Below, piece by piece: positions 34,307 through 46,107 of a stretch of 64,000 nt of DNA. The stretch's first letter is position 1; every line of letters begins with the position of its first letter. Made by a program: the position numbers and the translations under genes. Where the stretch lies: positions 17,753,886 to 17,817,885 of the forward strand of contig CM053800.1 in assembly GCA_028671895.1 (NCBI GenBank), in the 5' to 3' direction. Below the pieces are notes generated by a model. It ran no database searches. It saw only the letters and a list, made by a program, of their open reading frames with translations, and was not told the origin of the DNA. Source of the stretch: Oenanthe sinensis. Taxonomy: Eukaryota; Streptophyta; Magnoliopsida; Apiales; Apiaceae.

Positions 34307-35146
34307 TTAAAAATCAAAACCACCACCATCATCAAACCCGTCCGAAATCATATCACCAATCAACAACCCACCAAGAGCACCACCCAATAATCCCAACCCC
34401 AATCCAGCACCACCACCCCCAAACTTACTCTTTTTCGGCGGTTGCTGCACTTGTTGTGGCGGATATCCATAACCGGGTTGTGGTGGAGGATAGCCGTACC
34501 CCTGCTGTGGTGGCGGGTATCCATAACCCGGTTGTTGAGGTGGATAACCATAGCCTTGCTGTGGCGGGTATCCATACCCGGCCACAGGTGGACCACTTTG
34601 TGAATATCCTGTAGACGGATATCCCCCCGCGGGTGGAGTATAACCGGAACTCGACCCGACAGCAGGAGCTGCAGCCGGATAAGCCGTAAGAGGCTCATAC
34701 GACTTCGAAGTCACGTGACTCCCGTGACTTACTCCCGAAATTTTCTCGCCAAACTTGTAAGAAAAACTCAACTCTCCCTTTGGTTTACCCGAAGCTTTTC
34801 TAACCTGGTAACTAACAAACTGAAGTCCCTTACTATCACCCATGATCTCTTTCATGGGAACACGTACTTCTCCAACGTCTTTGTCACCGAGAGCTCGTTC
34901 GGCACGTAACGTTATAACAAGAGACAAATTGTTATGTTGCGCAGCCATTTCATCCACAGTAAATTTCATCGGAAAGTTCCAAGTTGGATTGGTGCCATTG
35001 ATTTTATCCGTGGGAGTCTTTTGTTTAGCTCGAGAATCGCCACCAAAGAGGGTGACAACGGCATAAATTTCGACTTTCGAGAAGAGATTCACGTTTTTGA
35101 GGCCTTTTGCAGAAATGATATTGACATCTAGAGTGCGATACTCCAT
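34307..35146 (-). CDS. SRC2-like: SRC2-like C2-domain protein, single exon, 279 aa
   Basis: The ATG at 35146 and TAA at 34307 define an uninterrupted frame. Residues 4-133 form a C2 domain (RTLDVNIISAKGLKNV at the start, NPTWNFPMKF in the middle, GELSFSYKFG at the end). The first loop lacks the usual acidic residues, so classical calcium ligation looks incomplete. Residues 150-237 are Pro/Gly/Tyr-rich with five GYGYPP repeats (190-230). Residues 243-268 are a Gly-rich hydrophobic stretch, then an acidic tail (FDDGGGFDF). This is the layout of plant SRC2 (soyabean cold-regulated gene 2 family), described in other plants as membrane-associated and linked to cold and stress signalling. Length fits the family. 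It has no intron and is the only clear host gene in the window. Start supported by the C2 domain beginning immediately and by a TATA box 50 bp upstream. Confidence 0.95.
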   Translation of the reverse strand: MEYRTLDVNIISAKGLKNVNLFSKVEIYAVVTLFGGDSRAKQKTPTDKINGTNPTWNFPMKFTVDEMAAQHNNLSLVITLRAERALGDKDVGEVRVPMKEIMGDSKGLQFVSYQVRKASGKPKGELSFSYKFGEKISGVSHGSHVTSKSYEPLTAYPAAAPAVGSSSGYTPPAGGYPSTGYSQSGPPVAGYGYPPQQGYGYPPQQPGYGYPPPQQGYGYPPPQPGYGYPPQQVQQPPKKSKFGGGGAGLGLGLLGGALGGLLIGDMISDGFDDGGGFDF

Positions 35147-35194
35147 TACTAATTGTTTCTTAATTTGTTATCTACGTATGTATATGATTGTGAA

Positions 35195-35200
35195 TTTATA
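35195..35200 (-). promoter_or_regulatory. TATA box of the SRC2-like gene
   Basis: TATAAA on the minus strand, 49-54 bp upstream of the ATG, implying a leader of about 20 nt. Further upstream (35240-35300) are ACGT-containing words (CTGACGTAGC, GTACGTAC) that could bind stress-related bZIP factors; inferred. Confidence 0.6.
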
Positions 35201-35605
35201 GACACCAGGGATAAGTAGATGAATAAATAATTTATTAACGCGCTGACGTAGCTAGCTATAACTTTGAGATAAATTATTATGTACGTACGGATGACATCAA
35301 CGCGAATGGTACACGGCTTCTTCTGTACATAGTTACCAATTCAACGGTCAGGGAACCTTCCTATATTTAAAAGTATTAGTTCCTGCTAGCTCTTTTATAT
35401 TGATAGTGAAAATGACGAGGATTATCGATGATCGAATAATATGCAACTCATTCACGCTATATGGAAGACTTGTTAGATCAAAGGGAAGTAAATATATCGA
35501 TCAAGATTTAGGTCTTCGCAAATACTTAGATTCATGAGCATCAAAAAACTCGATGTAAGATAATTTATAGAAACTATTTATTAAACAAAGTATGAAGTTT
35601 ATGTA
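35201..35605. other. Upstream region of SRC2-like gene, no other gene seen
   Basis: A non-coding, moderately AT-rich stretch between the TATA box and a MITE. It probably holds the promoter; no second gene or transcript signal is visible. Confidence 0.5.
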
Positions 35606-35841
35606 CTCCCTATATCTCATCAATTTTTTTACATTTCGGATAGAGTGTCCTGCATGTATTTAAGGTGTATATAAAATATAATTTTATAATTTTTTTTTCT
35701 AAATAAAAATTTAAACATTCAATTTTTATTCAAAAATAGAAAATTGTAAAAATAAGTTATGAAACTATACTTTATATGCACCTTAAAATGTGTACCGAAC
35801 ACTCTTTTTGAAGGGTAAAGAAATGGATGAGACGAATGAAT
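35606..35841. mobile_element. Diverged Stowaway-like MITE upstream of SRC2-like gene
   Basis: The body is flanked by TA on both sides. The left end CTCCCTATATCTCAT and right end ATGAGACGAATGAAT are imperfect inverted repeats with the Stowaway CTCCCT start. The interior folds on itself and shares AATAAGTTATGAAACTAT and CACCTTAAAATG words with the better-preserved MITE at 42744-42995. Confidence 0.65.
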
Positions 35842-35897
35842 TATTATTTAGTAAACAAATTTTATTGCAGTGTTTTATATAATAAAAGATATCAACC

Positions 35898-35971
35898 TGT
35901 TAGGAACTAGAGTTACAAAAGTTTACATAGGGGGGGTGAATCTATAACTTCAAATACTTTTAACTTCTACA
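35898..35971 (-). repeat. 3'-terminal fragment of element C LTR
   Basis: On the minus strand this fragment carries ATTCACCCCCCCTATG and ends TTCCTAACA at 35898, the hallmark end of a copia LTR. It starts abruptly at the gypsy G1 junction. Together with 56063-56685 it would make an LTR of about 0.7 kb with matching ends (TGTTGGA and TCCTAACA). Confidence 0.65.
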
Positions 35972-37876
35972 GATGATCAAGGGAATTTTGTAATCTACAG
36001 TGATGCATCGCACAAAGGCTTGGGATGTGTTTTGATGCAACATGGAAAGATAATTGCTTATGCTTCCAGACAATTGAAGATTCATGAACAGAAGTATCCA
36101 ACACATGATTTAGAGTTGGCAGCTATTATTTATGCTTTGAAGATTTGCAGACATTATTTGTATGGTGAAAAATGTGAGATTTACACGGATCACAAGAGTT
36201 TGAAATATATTTTTACTCAGAAAGAGCTTAATATGAGACAAAGAAGATGGTTGGAATTACTTAAAGATTATGATTGCACTATCAACTATCATCCAGGCAA
36301 GGCGAATGTCGTAGCGGATGCTTTAAGCAGAAAGGAGAGATTAAAAATGCTAGTTTCATCATAGGAATTGATCAAGGAGTTTGAGAAATTAGAAATAGAA
36401 ATATATGATTCTGAATCGGTGGGAGAAATGGTGTATACAATGACGTTCCAGCCTGAATTGTTAGAAGAGATCAAGCGATGTCAAGAACAGATGATGAGTC
36501 AAGATAAAGATAAGTTGACTGGAGAAGAGTTAAGAAGCCAGAGGGACGATAAATGAATTTTTAGGTATTCTTCACGAATTTGGATTCCTAATGTCCAGGA
36601 GCTCAAGAATGAAATTTTGCATGATGCACATAACTCAAGATACTCTATTCATCCGGGAGGCACCAAAATTTATAAGGACTTGAAAGAAAATTTTTGGTGG
36701 CCAAATATAAAGAAAGATATAGCAGAGTGGGTAAGCAAGTGTTACACGTGTCAGAGAGTCAAAGCTGAACATCAACGACCAAGTGGATTGTTGCAACCAC
36801 TAGAGATTTCAGAATGGAAGTGGGAACATCTTGCTATGGAGTTTGTAGTGAGATTACCAAGGACAAGGGCGAATCATGATGCCATTTGGGTGATAATAGA
36901 TAGATTAACCAAGTCAGCACATTTTCTACCGATTAACGAATGATTTTCACTAGACAAGTTGGTTCATTTGTACTTGAAGGAAATAGTTATGCGACACGGA
37001 GTCCCTGTATCGATCGTGTCCGACAGAGATCCAAGATTTAATTCGAGATTCTGGAGAAAGTTTCAAGAGTGTTTGGGAACGAAGTTAAATATGAGTACTG
37101 CATATCATCCTCAGACAGATGGTCAGAGTGAAAGAACAATTCAGACAATTGAAGACATGTTAAGGGTGTGTGCTTTGGATTTTGAAAGAAGTTGGGACGA
37201 GCATCTACCGTTAGTAGAATTTTCATATAATAATAGCTATCATGCCAGTATTGGAATGCCTCCGTATGAAGCATTATATGGAAGGAAGTGTAGATCTCCT
37301 GTGTGTTGGGATGAAGTTGGTGAGCGTAAAATTTTGGGTCCCGAGCTTGTGCAACAGACTAAGGAAAAGATTAAACTGATTAAGAAAAGGTTGTTAGCTG
37401 CCCAAGATAGACAAAAGAAAAATGCAGATCAATCAAGAAAGGATATGAGTTTTGAAGAAGGTGATCAAGTGTTGCTAAAGATATCTCCGTGGAAAGGTGT
37501 TAGCAGATTTGGCAAGAAAGGAAAATTGAGTCCAAGATATATAGGACCTTTTGAAGTTTTGAAGAAAATTGGGAAAGTTGAGTATGAGTTGGCTCTACCG
37601 CCACATATGCAACACATTCACAATATTTTCCATGTGTCGATGCTTAGAAGATATAATCCGGATGCGAGTCATGTAATAGAATATGAACCCCTAGAGATTC
37701 AAACCGATTTGTCCTATGTAGAACAACCTGTAGCGATCCAAGATCGTAAGGATAATGTCTTAAGAAATAAGTCGGTTAGGCTTTTAAAGATTTTATGGAG
37801 AAACCCTCGAGTTGAGGAATCCACCTGGGAACTTGAGAGTGAGATGCTCGAAAAGTATTCCCATTTGTTTACTTAA
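35972..37876 (+). pseudogene. Gypsy G1 pol: RNase H, integrase, chromodomain
   Basis: One reading frame is interrupted by only three in-frame stops (36362-36364, 36554-36556, 36941-36943). RNase H: YSDASHKGLGCVLMQ, YASRQLKIHEQKYPTHDLEL, YTDHKSLKYIF, HPGKANVVADALSR. Integrase zinc finger: HDAHNSRYSIHPGG ... CYTCQRVK. In the core the first acidic block reads MEFVVRLPRT where MDF is usual, so the first catalytic Asp is Glu; SDRDPRF and DGQSERT are kept. After the core is the gypsy word LSPRYIGPFEVL, then HNIFHVSMLRRY, then a chromodomain (VLRNKSVRLLKILWRN..VEESTWELE). Strand transfer activity is not expected. Confidence 0.92.
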
Positions 37877-37902
37877 GTTGATTTTCTAGGACAAAATCCT
37901 TT

Positions 37903-37915
37903 TAAGGGGGGAAGA
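37903..37915 (+). other. Polypurine tract of G1
   Basis: TAAGGGGGGAAGA precedes the LTR start TGTAACG, preceded in turn by GGACAAAATCC, the usual Tekay context. Confidence 0.88.
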
Positions 37916-39444
37916 TGTAACGATTGCGATATTTTAATTATTATAGTAATGTGAAAAATATGATTATTATGATCCAATGTGTATTGTGTGTTATGTGGTC
38001 CTATTATATGTCCATTTGACTGCCAGTTTGACCAAAATATGTTAATGTGAATTATTAAGGTGTTTTATGGTTTTTAAATGCTATTTTAGTATACTGTTTA
38101 ATTTTTATAAAATATTTGGTGTGTCCAAATATTATGAAATTTTATATGTAGCTTCCTAGTAATATTAGAGACTTTATAAAAATAGTGGTTCAATTATTTT
38201 GTGTCCCAATGTTTTTAAATAATTGTCTCAGTCCTGTTTTATCCTGAAAATATTTATCTTCTAAATTCCATAGTTAATTATTGGGACATCCAAAAATCAT
38301 GATATCTTTTCCAAAATATTTCCTGAATATTCAGAGACTTTGTAAAAACAAAATTTTATTTTATTTGATCCCCAAAGTATTTTTAAAGATTTTTCCATTC
38401 TTATTTCCTTTTAAAGTGCTTAAACTTCCATGAATTTTATTTAATTATCTGTTCATCAGAAAAATATTATAAAAATATGTATGAGCTTCTAAAATCATGT
38501 TCTAAATTTTAAAAATATAAAACGTATTTTTGTATTCTTTTTCCATTAAAATTCGAATTGTAAATTGTTTTAATTCAGAAAAACAGCAATTGTGAAATTA
38601 CGATTTTGCCCCTGCCTTTTATAAAACCAGCAACATCCATTTCTTTTCCCCTTGCTCTGCATTTTGATGTTCAGGTCCACTGTTCTCTCTCTCTCTCCAG
38701 CAACTCTCATTTTTTTTCGATTTTTATAGCAAGTATTAGTAAATTGTGTTGCTTTCTTGATCTATGTAAATGTTCGAGTGATTTTATATGTGATATTCGA
38801 TTTTTTAGTTTTGCATGCATGTATATATGCGGGTGTGTGTATATATGCAGAAATTGATCGCAGACAACTGATTTGGGGACATGATTTCTTGATTTAAGAT
38901 GTGACCATGCTATAATAGGAGTGAAGGAATGATTGGGTGTTGATAGAACCACCATCGGTTCTACACCGGATCATCACCGTCGGCAATGACTCCGGGGAGC
39001 TGATTGGTGGATTATTGGAGGTTATAATGATGATGACATGTTAATTGCCATGCTAGTAACTTGAATTAGTTGGTAATTTTCGTTGCATGTATGTATATCG
39101 GACATTTTTGAATCTTCGAATATTATATACATATTTATATTCAAAAATGATAAAATTTTATATATGTAGATTGTGTAAATTGAGTTTGATGATTGTGTTA
39201 GCTGTTACAAGCCCTAATGTTGTAGAATCAATTATAACAAGCCATATTTTGTAGTTAATCTAAAATTTTGAAGTATATGCCCATTGTTCTATTCGAAAAT
39301 TTAATATATGCATATGATCTAATGTGATTTTTAGTTGAAATAAGGTTGATTGCTAATTGCTTTGAGCTATTCGAGTAATACAGGTTTAATTGGAATAAAG
39401 TTGTTTGTTTAATTAAGATTTTCGAATTAAATATTATTGTAAAT

Positions 39445-39448
<4 letters not shown>

Positions 39449-39509
<61 letters not shown>
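39449..39509. repeat. (AT)n microsatellite
   Basis: About 30 uninterrupted AT dinucleotides within the G1 LTR. Confidence 0.95.
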
Positions 39510-39514
<5 letters not shown>

Positions 39515-40313
39515 CGAGTTTTTCAATATGATGTAAATGTAGATGTGAAATTGGGGATATTATGGTTACGACTTGGCATGATATGTACTTGGTGCCATGA
39601 TAAAATTATATATGTGTTTGTTTGGGCTAGTATTTGAATTGTTTGTGTCGGTTGTATTCCGACGGGTAGTCCTATTTGCAGGGGAAGTGCTGTCGAAATT
39701 TTCTAAAATGTAAATGCTTTTATTATTAAAATGGCACCTTAACCTGTATAAATAGGATTACTAGTAGAGAGTAGTAATAGTATTGTTCAATACTGAAGTA
39801 TCATATATGTTGCCTGCTTATGTGCTAAAGTGGTTATACTATTAATATAGTACTATGGTTTCGAAAGGGAAGATTGAGTTAGACGTTAAAGAGAACGTCG
39901 AGTATACGAGGCACTGAAATAGTGTTATATATGTGTAGATTCGAAGGTAATAGAAGTGAAGGATAAAGGAAAAGCAAAGATAGAAAGTTAGTGACAGAGA
40001 TAGTAAGATCCACCTGTTCAGCAGCCGAAGCAACTTTGAGGCAAGTAACTCTTGCCTGTATTCTCTTTTAAAGATATGAATTGTTTTACACTTTTACAAC
40101 TACTTTACACCCTATAACTGTTTTATTATCTATATCATGTTTATTCTAATTTTTAAACTTAAACTGGAATTCCATATAAACTTTGAATGTACCTTACATT
40201 TTTCAATCCCTGAACTGCTGAAACCTTGTTGACTATCACCTTATAAACTTGTTTCAAAATTCTTAAGTTGTTAACCCTGAACTGTTAACCTTAACCATGA
40301 TTAGTACCCCATT

Positions 40314-40318
40314 GCTAC
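40314..40318 (+). repeat. Target-site duplication of G2, left copy (GCTAC)
   Basis: GCTAC directly precedes the G2 5' LTR and recurs exactly at 54511-54515 after the 3' LTR. Confidence 0.92.
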
Positions 40319-42743
40319 TGTAATAACCCATATTTTTGACACTTGATATTATTAAGAATTTTTGGATAAATTTTTTCATTTTATGAATAAACAATTTTAT
40401 GAATTTATTTTTTTCATAAGGTACTTGAGATGTGAGGCCGTATTATTAATATACGGAATATTCGAAAATATGCGTATTGGATTTTACGATAGCATACGTA
40501 ATAAATATAGGACTTATAATTAGTTTTAATTTAACAAAATAAATTTGGAATCCGGGTGAAAGTCGTAATAGAGTTTGAGAGACGGTGTAGGTGAATAGTG
40601 TTTATCCGGAGACTTGTTTCGTAAATTCTTGAAACAATTAAAGAGTATTAATTTAATCATTCTAAAATACATTAGAATTATAAAATGAGTATTTGATATT
40701 TTAAAACTTAAGTTTGTCAGATGAATAAAGTATGAGAGCGAGAGATTAAAATGTCGTCGGGAAATTATTCGGCTACCGCACAAACCTTACTAAATAACAA
40801 GCTTCCACCACACACCACAAAAATCACTTTTTCATTTTCTCTCTTCTTCATCAAGAACTCAGCCGAGAGTTTTCCAAGGGAGAGAAAAAAATGGAGAGAT
40901 TGTGGATAACTTGCTTGATTCTTGTCGGAATCGCTTGATTTCAGTTTCGTTGTTCACCTCTCTTCGAACCCGTTCTTCCCTAGCCATCATCTTCATCACC
41001 AACACCACTTTTCACCATGATTTCTTGAAGAGCAAGGGCTGAGTTTTTGGGGGATCATCATAGGCTTGCTTGTTCATTGCGTTCTATAGCTTGAATCAAA
41101 GGTATAACCCTCCTCTTGCTTTATCTTGAATCTTATATCATTTCATCCATTCAATCTATTCCAATGATCAAAAACCTCAAGAACATGAATAGTAACTCTG
41201 AAAATAAATATTTATTTTCTTTGATTCTTGAGTTCCTATGGCTTGGATGATGATTGTTATAGCTTATATGTGTTATGGGTAGTAGAGATTGAGCTTGGTT
41301 GATCCTAGAAACACAAGAATTGTCCATTTGATTCTGAATTATAAATAATAATGTGGACTGATTTTTTTGGCTTAAAGTGGTAGTATATTGATTGTTGATG
41401 TTGACTGAGGAGTTTGTGATTGCTTGTTGGTTGAATTGAAGTAGAATAGAAATGGAAAACGATGAAAAACAAACGTAACCATGCCATTTTTTTTTTTGAG
41501 CTTTCTGCTGAAAATGTCCAGAAAATTCTGGGAAGATTTGTTCACTGTTCTTGGCTTATGGCTGATATGATTAGATAGTAGATAGTCTCTAGATCGTTTA
41601 CGCGCTAATTTTGCGTCATTTGGAGTTACGAGTCAAAAGTTATGGCCGATTTAGTAACGGTAGCGCAGAAAATGAAAATTTTGTTTTTGTCCAACTTTGA
41701 GGCTATGATTGGACTAGCTACGGAGCTTAATAAAATCTGAAACTTTTATGTGAGATTCCTTGATAGTCATAGAAGACCTCAGAAAAGAAATCGTGTCAAA
41801 AGGTGTAATTTCCAATTTATTAAAAATGCTAGAAAACAGGGTGTTGGAGTGAAATGAACATGAGAAAAATGTTAAACAACCATTTTGGGAGACGATTTCG
41901 AGCAAGATAGATGACTTGTTTCGAGTCGACCAAGTAACGAAAGTTGTTAAGGAATATCATAACTACATGTTGGTGTATAGAACTTGAATAAAACTTATTG
42001 ACAAAATGGTTTTCTGAATAGCTAAAGTAGGCCCGAGGAAGAGAAATGACGGGCAATATGTGAAGTAAAATATATAAACTTAGGATTAACCTAATACATA
42101 TATATGTGTACTAAAAGTGGGTTCTTATATGATTATAGAATAACTGAAACGTGGGAGGAATAGATCAACATCATTGAACTCCAGGCAAGTTTCTAACTTT
42201 ATCATTTTATTCTATATCAGAATATTATTGATTCATGGTGATACAAGATTCTTGAAATCTTTAACTTTATAATAAGTTCTTCGATTATAAATTTTTGTTG
42301 TGTTTTGAACTACTCAGCTCATTGTTGTTGTTGAGAATGCACATTGCCATTTCACCTCGAACTGTTTTGTTCCTTTATAACTTGATTCTTCTGCTACTCT
42401 GAACTTCTTGAAAAGTTAGAGTATGCATGTAAGCAGATTGAATATCAGTTATGTACGTCGAGTTACCATTCCGGGTACTCGATGGTTAACCGGGGATAGT
42501 CGAGTATTTTTAACGATAGTAGATACTACCAGAATATTTCAATTCAAAAATCTATTGGAGTATTATGAGATGATTAATAAACATCATCGATTTAATTATT
42601 TTTAACCATTCTTTTAATTATTAAATAATATTTAATATTTAAGTAAATATTATTTAAAAAGTCTGAGATCCCGTGTTTCTTTATGAACGAAAGGTTTTCA
42701 ATTCCACTTGGATTATTTAAATATTATTTAATATTATTTAATA

Positions 42744-42995
42744 CTCCCTCCGTCCCGTTGAGTTGTTATCATTTCAAAATGGGTTGTCTGGCACGCATTT
42801 TAAGGTGAATTTTAAGGATAGTTCCATAATTTATTTTTGAAATTTTCTTTTTTTGTATAAAAATAGAACAATCCTATTTTTATACAAAAAAAGAAATTTT
42901 TAAAAATAAGTTATGAAACTATCCTTAAAATCCACCTTAAAATGCGTGCCAGAAAGTGAAAAAAAAGTGATAACAATTGGATGGGACGGAGGGAG
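42744..42995. mobile_element. Stowaway MITE (252 bp) inside G2 5' LTR
   Basis: Perfect ends CTCCCTCCGTCCC and GGGACGGAGGGAG are flanked by TA duplications (42742-42743, 42996-42997). The whole element forms one long hairpin around 42850-42900. The 3' LTR lacks it at the equivalent place (about 52640), so it inserted after G2 did. Confidence 0.96.
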
Positions 42996-43735
42996 TATTA
43001 TTTAATATTAATTAAATATTATTTACATATCGTGGATCAATGAAAATAAAATTATTTAATTATAATTATATTCTTTGATTATTTTTAAATAATATTAATA
43101 TTATTTTAATATAATTTAAATACTGGGGATCTTTAAAATACAGTGGTTGTTCAATTGTTTTAAGCAAAACAATATTTAAAAATTGTTTGACTCGGATTAT
43201 ATCAAATATCTCAGTTCACTAAGGGTTGAGGGTTAATATAAAACCCTAATCCTTACTCAAAAATTTTGTGAAGTTTTAAAATATAATGGAGCTTCCGGGA
43301 AATGCTTTAAATATTATTTTTAATTAAATGTTGGCTATTTAATTACCAATAAAATATTCTACAGTTATTTTCGGGTTAACCACCCCACATTAGGGAACGA
43401 ATCAATAATCCTGACATTCTTCCCGTATATACCTGTGTCTTTTGAAACTCATATTCAGTTCAAATTAAATACTCTTAATTAAAGTTATTATATTATATAT
43501 TAGCGACTCCCCGGGTTGTGTTCTTGAGTCTTCTTGATTCGAGTACTTTGTCTTGTTGATTCGTTGACTAAGAGTCAACCCACATGCTACGAGATTACTT
43601 CCAATTAACTTGGGAAGTGAATCCATCATCTGATGTTGAAATCTTAAAAGAAGATTGTTGTTATTGTGGAATGTTGGGATAGACTTTCCCTTCTAGGTTG
43701 ATTGATTTTCACGGGATTAAAGGGGGCTGGAGCAA

Positions 43736-43800
43736 GTGTAAGAGGCTGTGTTCGGCACAGTCCATCATAGCGTAAGAGGCCGAGTCACGCCGGTCCAGCA
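43736..43800 (+). ncRNA. Stem-loop doublet in G2 5' LTR
   Basis: Two tandem modules (43736-43767 and 43770-43800) share G(C/T)GTAAGAGGC at the left and GTCCA(T/G)CA at the right. Module 1 pairs GGCTGTG with CACAGTCC around loop TTCGG; module 2 pairs GGCCG with CGGTCC around an 8-base loop. Both leave an unpaired T in the 3' arm. GGCCAATGT follows at 43805. The call as RNA structure is inferred from stem covariation with the other copies. Confidence 0.5.
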
Positions 43801-44911
43801 AAAAGGCCAATGTGTTGCCTAGGGTGATGACCTGTTTCGGATCATCCTTCTACTAGTAGAGAAGAGTTCTATAGACTACTGTACAATGCGACTGATCATC
43901 GCGTATGGTGGTGCGTGGGTGAGTGCTCCTGTCCGTAGTCCCTTCTTCCAATTGGAATTTGACATTAACACTGTAACAAAAGCCAAGGTGTTAAGTTACC
44001 GATAGTGTTAATGGGAACTGTTGAACCTTGATTGTTCCTACACTATAACGAAGGCCAAGGTGCTAGTTACTGAGAATGTTAATGGGAAGTGTTGAAATTT
44101 TCATTCATTCTTTTCGCAGTATATTGAACTGCTTGCTTATTGATATTCAAATGAATGGTACTCTGTGGTTGAGGCCATTGTGCTAAGTTATTGATATTGT
44201 CAGTCTCAAAAATTATGAATTTAAATTGTTGTATTGCAGTAATTTGAACTGCATTCTTATCATGAATATCTTCTTGTCTCGTGAACTCTAATTCCTTTAT
44301 TGTCGAGATATATTTGGTTATACATCTTCACTCATATTGAAAGTTGTATACTTTTATTGTTGAATATCCAGTTGGGATAATTATGGCTTTCACCTTTTCC
44401 TTGAAATATTCTGATAAATAACTTGCTGAGCATTCCTTGGCTCATTCTTGCTTTTTGTAAACCTTATATCTTGCAGTAAGAGATGACTATGAATTGTCTA
44501 TCTCGAGTATTACGCAAAGGAACAGGAAGATTCGAGCTTGAGCTAGTCAGGATTCATGGCTTCGTCAAATGGTGCAAGAAAGATAGGATTTCAATTTAGA
44601 ATCCTAAGACTTATTGTAAAATATGTAATGTAACAATAAATCTTTAAATAATATTTACCTCTAATGTCACATCATGTAGAAGTTATATTAGTATTGTGAG
44701 ATCCTGAGGTTACATTGGTTTGTAATAACTGTTATTATTTTAAGTTCATTTCCTGAGACTATAACTCGAGTTGTGTATTTGGTATTTGGTTTGGGGTTAC
44801 TGTTTTTGTGTTTAGTTATTATAATTGTTAAAGCAGGTGAGTATTATTATTATGAAAATTGGACAGTGACAACCTAGATTCCTGACCCCGGATCTGGGGG
44901 TGTCACAGAGA

Positions 44912-44923
44912 TGGTATCAGAGC
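44912..44923 (+). other. Primer-binding site of G2
   Basis: TGGTATCAGAGC, starting 5 bp after the LTR end GTGTCACA; initiator-Met tRNA type. Confidence 0.93.
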
Positions 44924-45413
44924 TCTAAGTTATAGTACTTAGGAACGAGAGAGTTAAGAGTTATGTTTGGATAAGATTAATAAAGAGCGAGCTCAGATCG
45001 AGTTCATAATCGGGCTATCGGATGTAGCAGTGATTTATATTATGAGACTAATATACTCATATAAGGATAGTTAGGAAAGAAAATAAGAACTTTCCTTACA
45101 AAGATGTCGGACACTAGCCGAGGAGACTCATCTGAATAAGAGGATTTATAATTGAGAATGAGAGTTCGAGACTTATGGAGCTCCTATAAAGGAACCCAGA
45201 CATGCTATAAGTGTAGCACTAAGTATGCTAGTACCCCAGGACTGAGGGGAGCATTACTGAGCGAAGAGAACCACTTCATTCTTGGCACAATAGTTAAGGT
45301 GACCGTGTTCGAACTGATGGTGTGTTAAATCTTCACTAATCATTCATCAATTGGCAATAAGCCGAAGAGATAGTCTACATTTCAGTAAACCCTTATTAAT
45401 GTTATGGAGCGAA

Positions 45414-45803
45414 TGTGATTGATGGTCCAAGGTAGTGACCGTTGATATTATTTTGACTGACTTGTTTATACTTGAGACTCGGTATATATATATAGGGACT
45501 CGTAGTTATCGCCTTTTTGATATATATTATGTTGTAAGTGACTGACGAGATGTTGAGGTTTGGGGGTCACTAAAGGACCAAGATTATTTGCGAATGTTTT
45601 GGGATTATAATTGGGGTGTTTTTACACCGGGCATAGTCTAACATATGAATAGGTCATGCCTAATTTTCTGTAGAAAATACATTCCCATTAGTTTAATAAA
45701 ATTTAGAAATAAGAAGACGTGTAAATGAAATGTTTTAGGATAAAATGGAGTAGTATGGCTTAAAGGATATGGCCATCTATATATGAGTAATATTGAGGAT
45801 TTT
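45414..45803 (+). repeat. Direct repeat in G2 interior, copy 1
   Basis: About 390 bp, similar to 46108-46498. Both contain TTTTTACACCGGGCATAGTC and a GGTCATGCC word; not adjacent, 305 bp of unrelated sequence lies between. Confidence 0.85.
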
Positions 45804-46107
45804 GTTGAGGATTCTCTGAGAATACAAAGTAAAGCATCAATTTAGATGATGTATGGTATGCATACAATGCAGAGTCACAACAAAGAGTTAAGATATACAC
45901 TTGATGTAGTCACTGAGTATATTACGGATTTTGGATTAAAGTAAGCCCTTGGGGTAGCGATGACCGCCACATTGCAAATATGATGGTTAGGCTAACCAGT
46001 ATAAATTAGATATTGAATAAGTGCTTGTACAAAGCTCCTTCTTTCAAAAAGTGGAATTCTGTACTAGAGACCAGTCCGAGTAGTCATTAATGATAAAATG
46101 GTTTGAA

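Larger units (their letters stand above)
37916..40318 (+). repeat. G1 3' LTR, left part
   Basis: It starts TGTAACGATTGC after the polypurine tract and runs to the G2 insertion site; the last five bases (GCTAC) are one copy of the G2 target duplication. A TATA word (TATAAAA, 38620-38626) is followed by a CT-rich leader. An (AT)n microsatellite of about 61 bp is at 39449-39509. Confidence 0.88.
40319..44907 (+). repeat. G2 5' LTR (4589 bp)
   Basis: It is longer than its partner mainly because of a 252-bp MITE (42744-42995). It also holds about 27 bp at 43160-43190 missing from the 3' LTR between repeated AATTGTTT words, most simply a deletion in the 3' copy. A CT-rich leader-like stretch is at 40800-40870, and a stem-loop doublet is at 43736-43800. 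Confidence 0.93.

Noticed and set aside
34297..35131. Several open frames overlapping the SRC2-like gene on both strands
   Set aside because: They are shadow frames of the Pro/Gly/Tyr-rich repeats; only the minus frame 34307-35146 has a C2 domain and family layout.
39449..39509. The (AT)n run as a replication origin or matrix attachment site
   Set aside because: A plain microsatellite inside an LTR; nothing else supports such a role.
3152..44923. TGGTATCAGAGC words as pieces of tRNA genes
   Set aside because: Each is a 12-base primer-binding site next to an LTR end; no cloverleaf sequence surrounds them.
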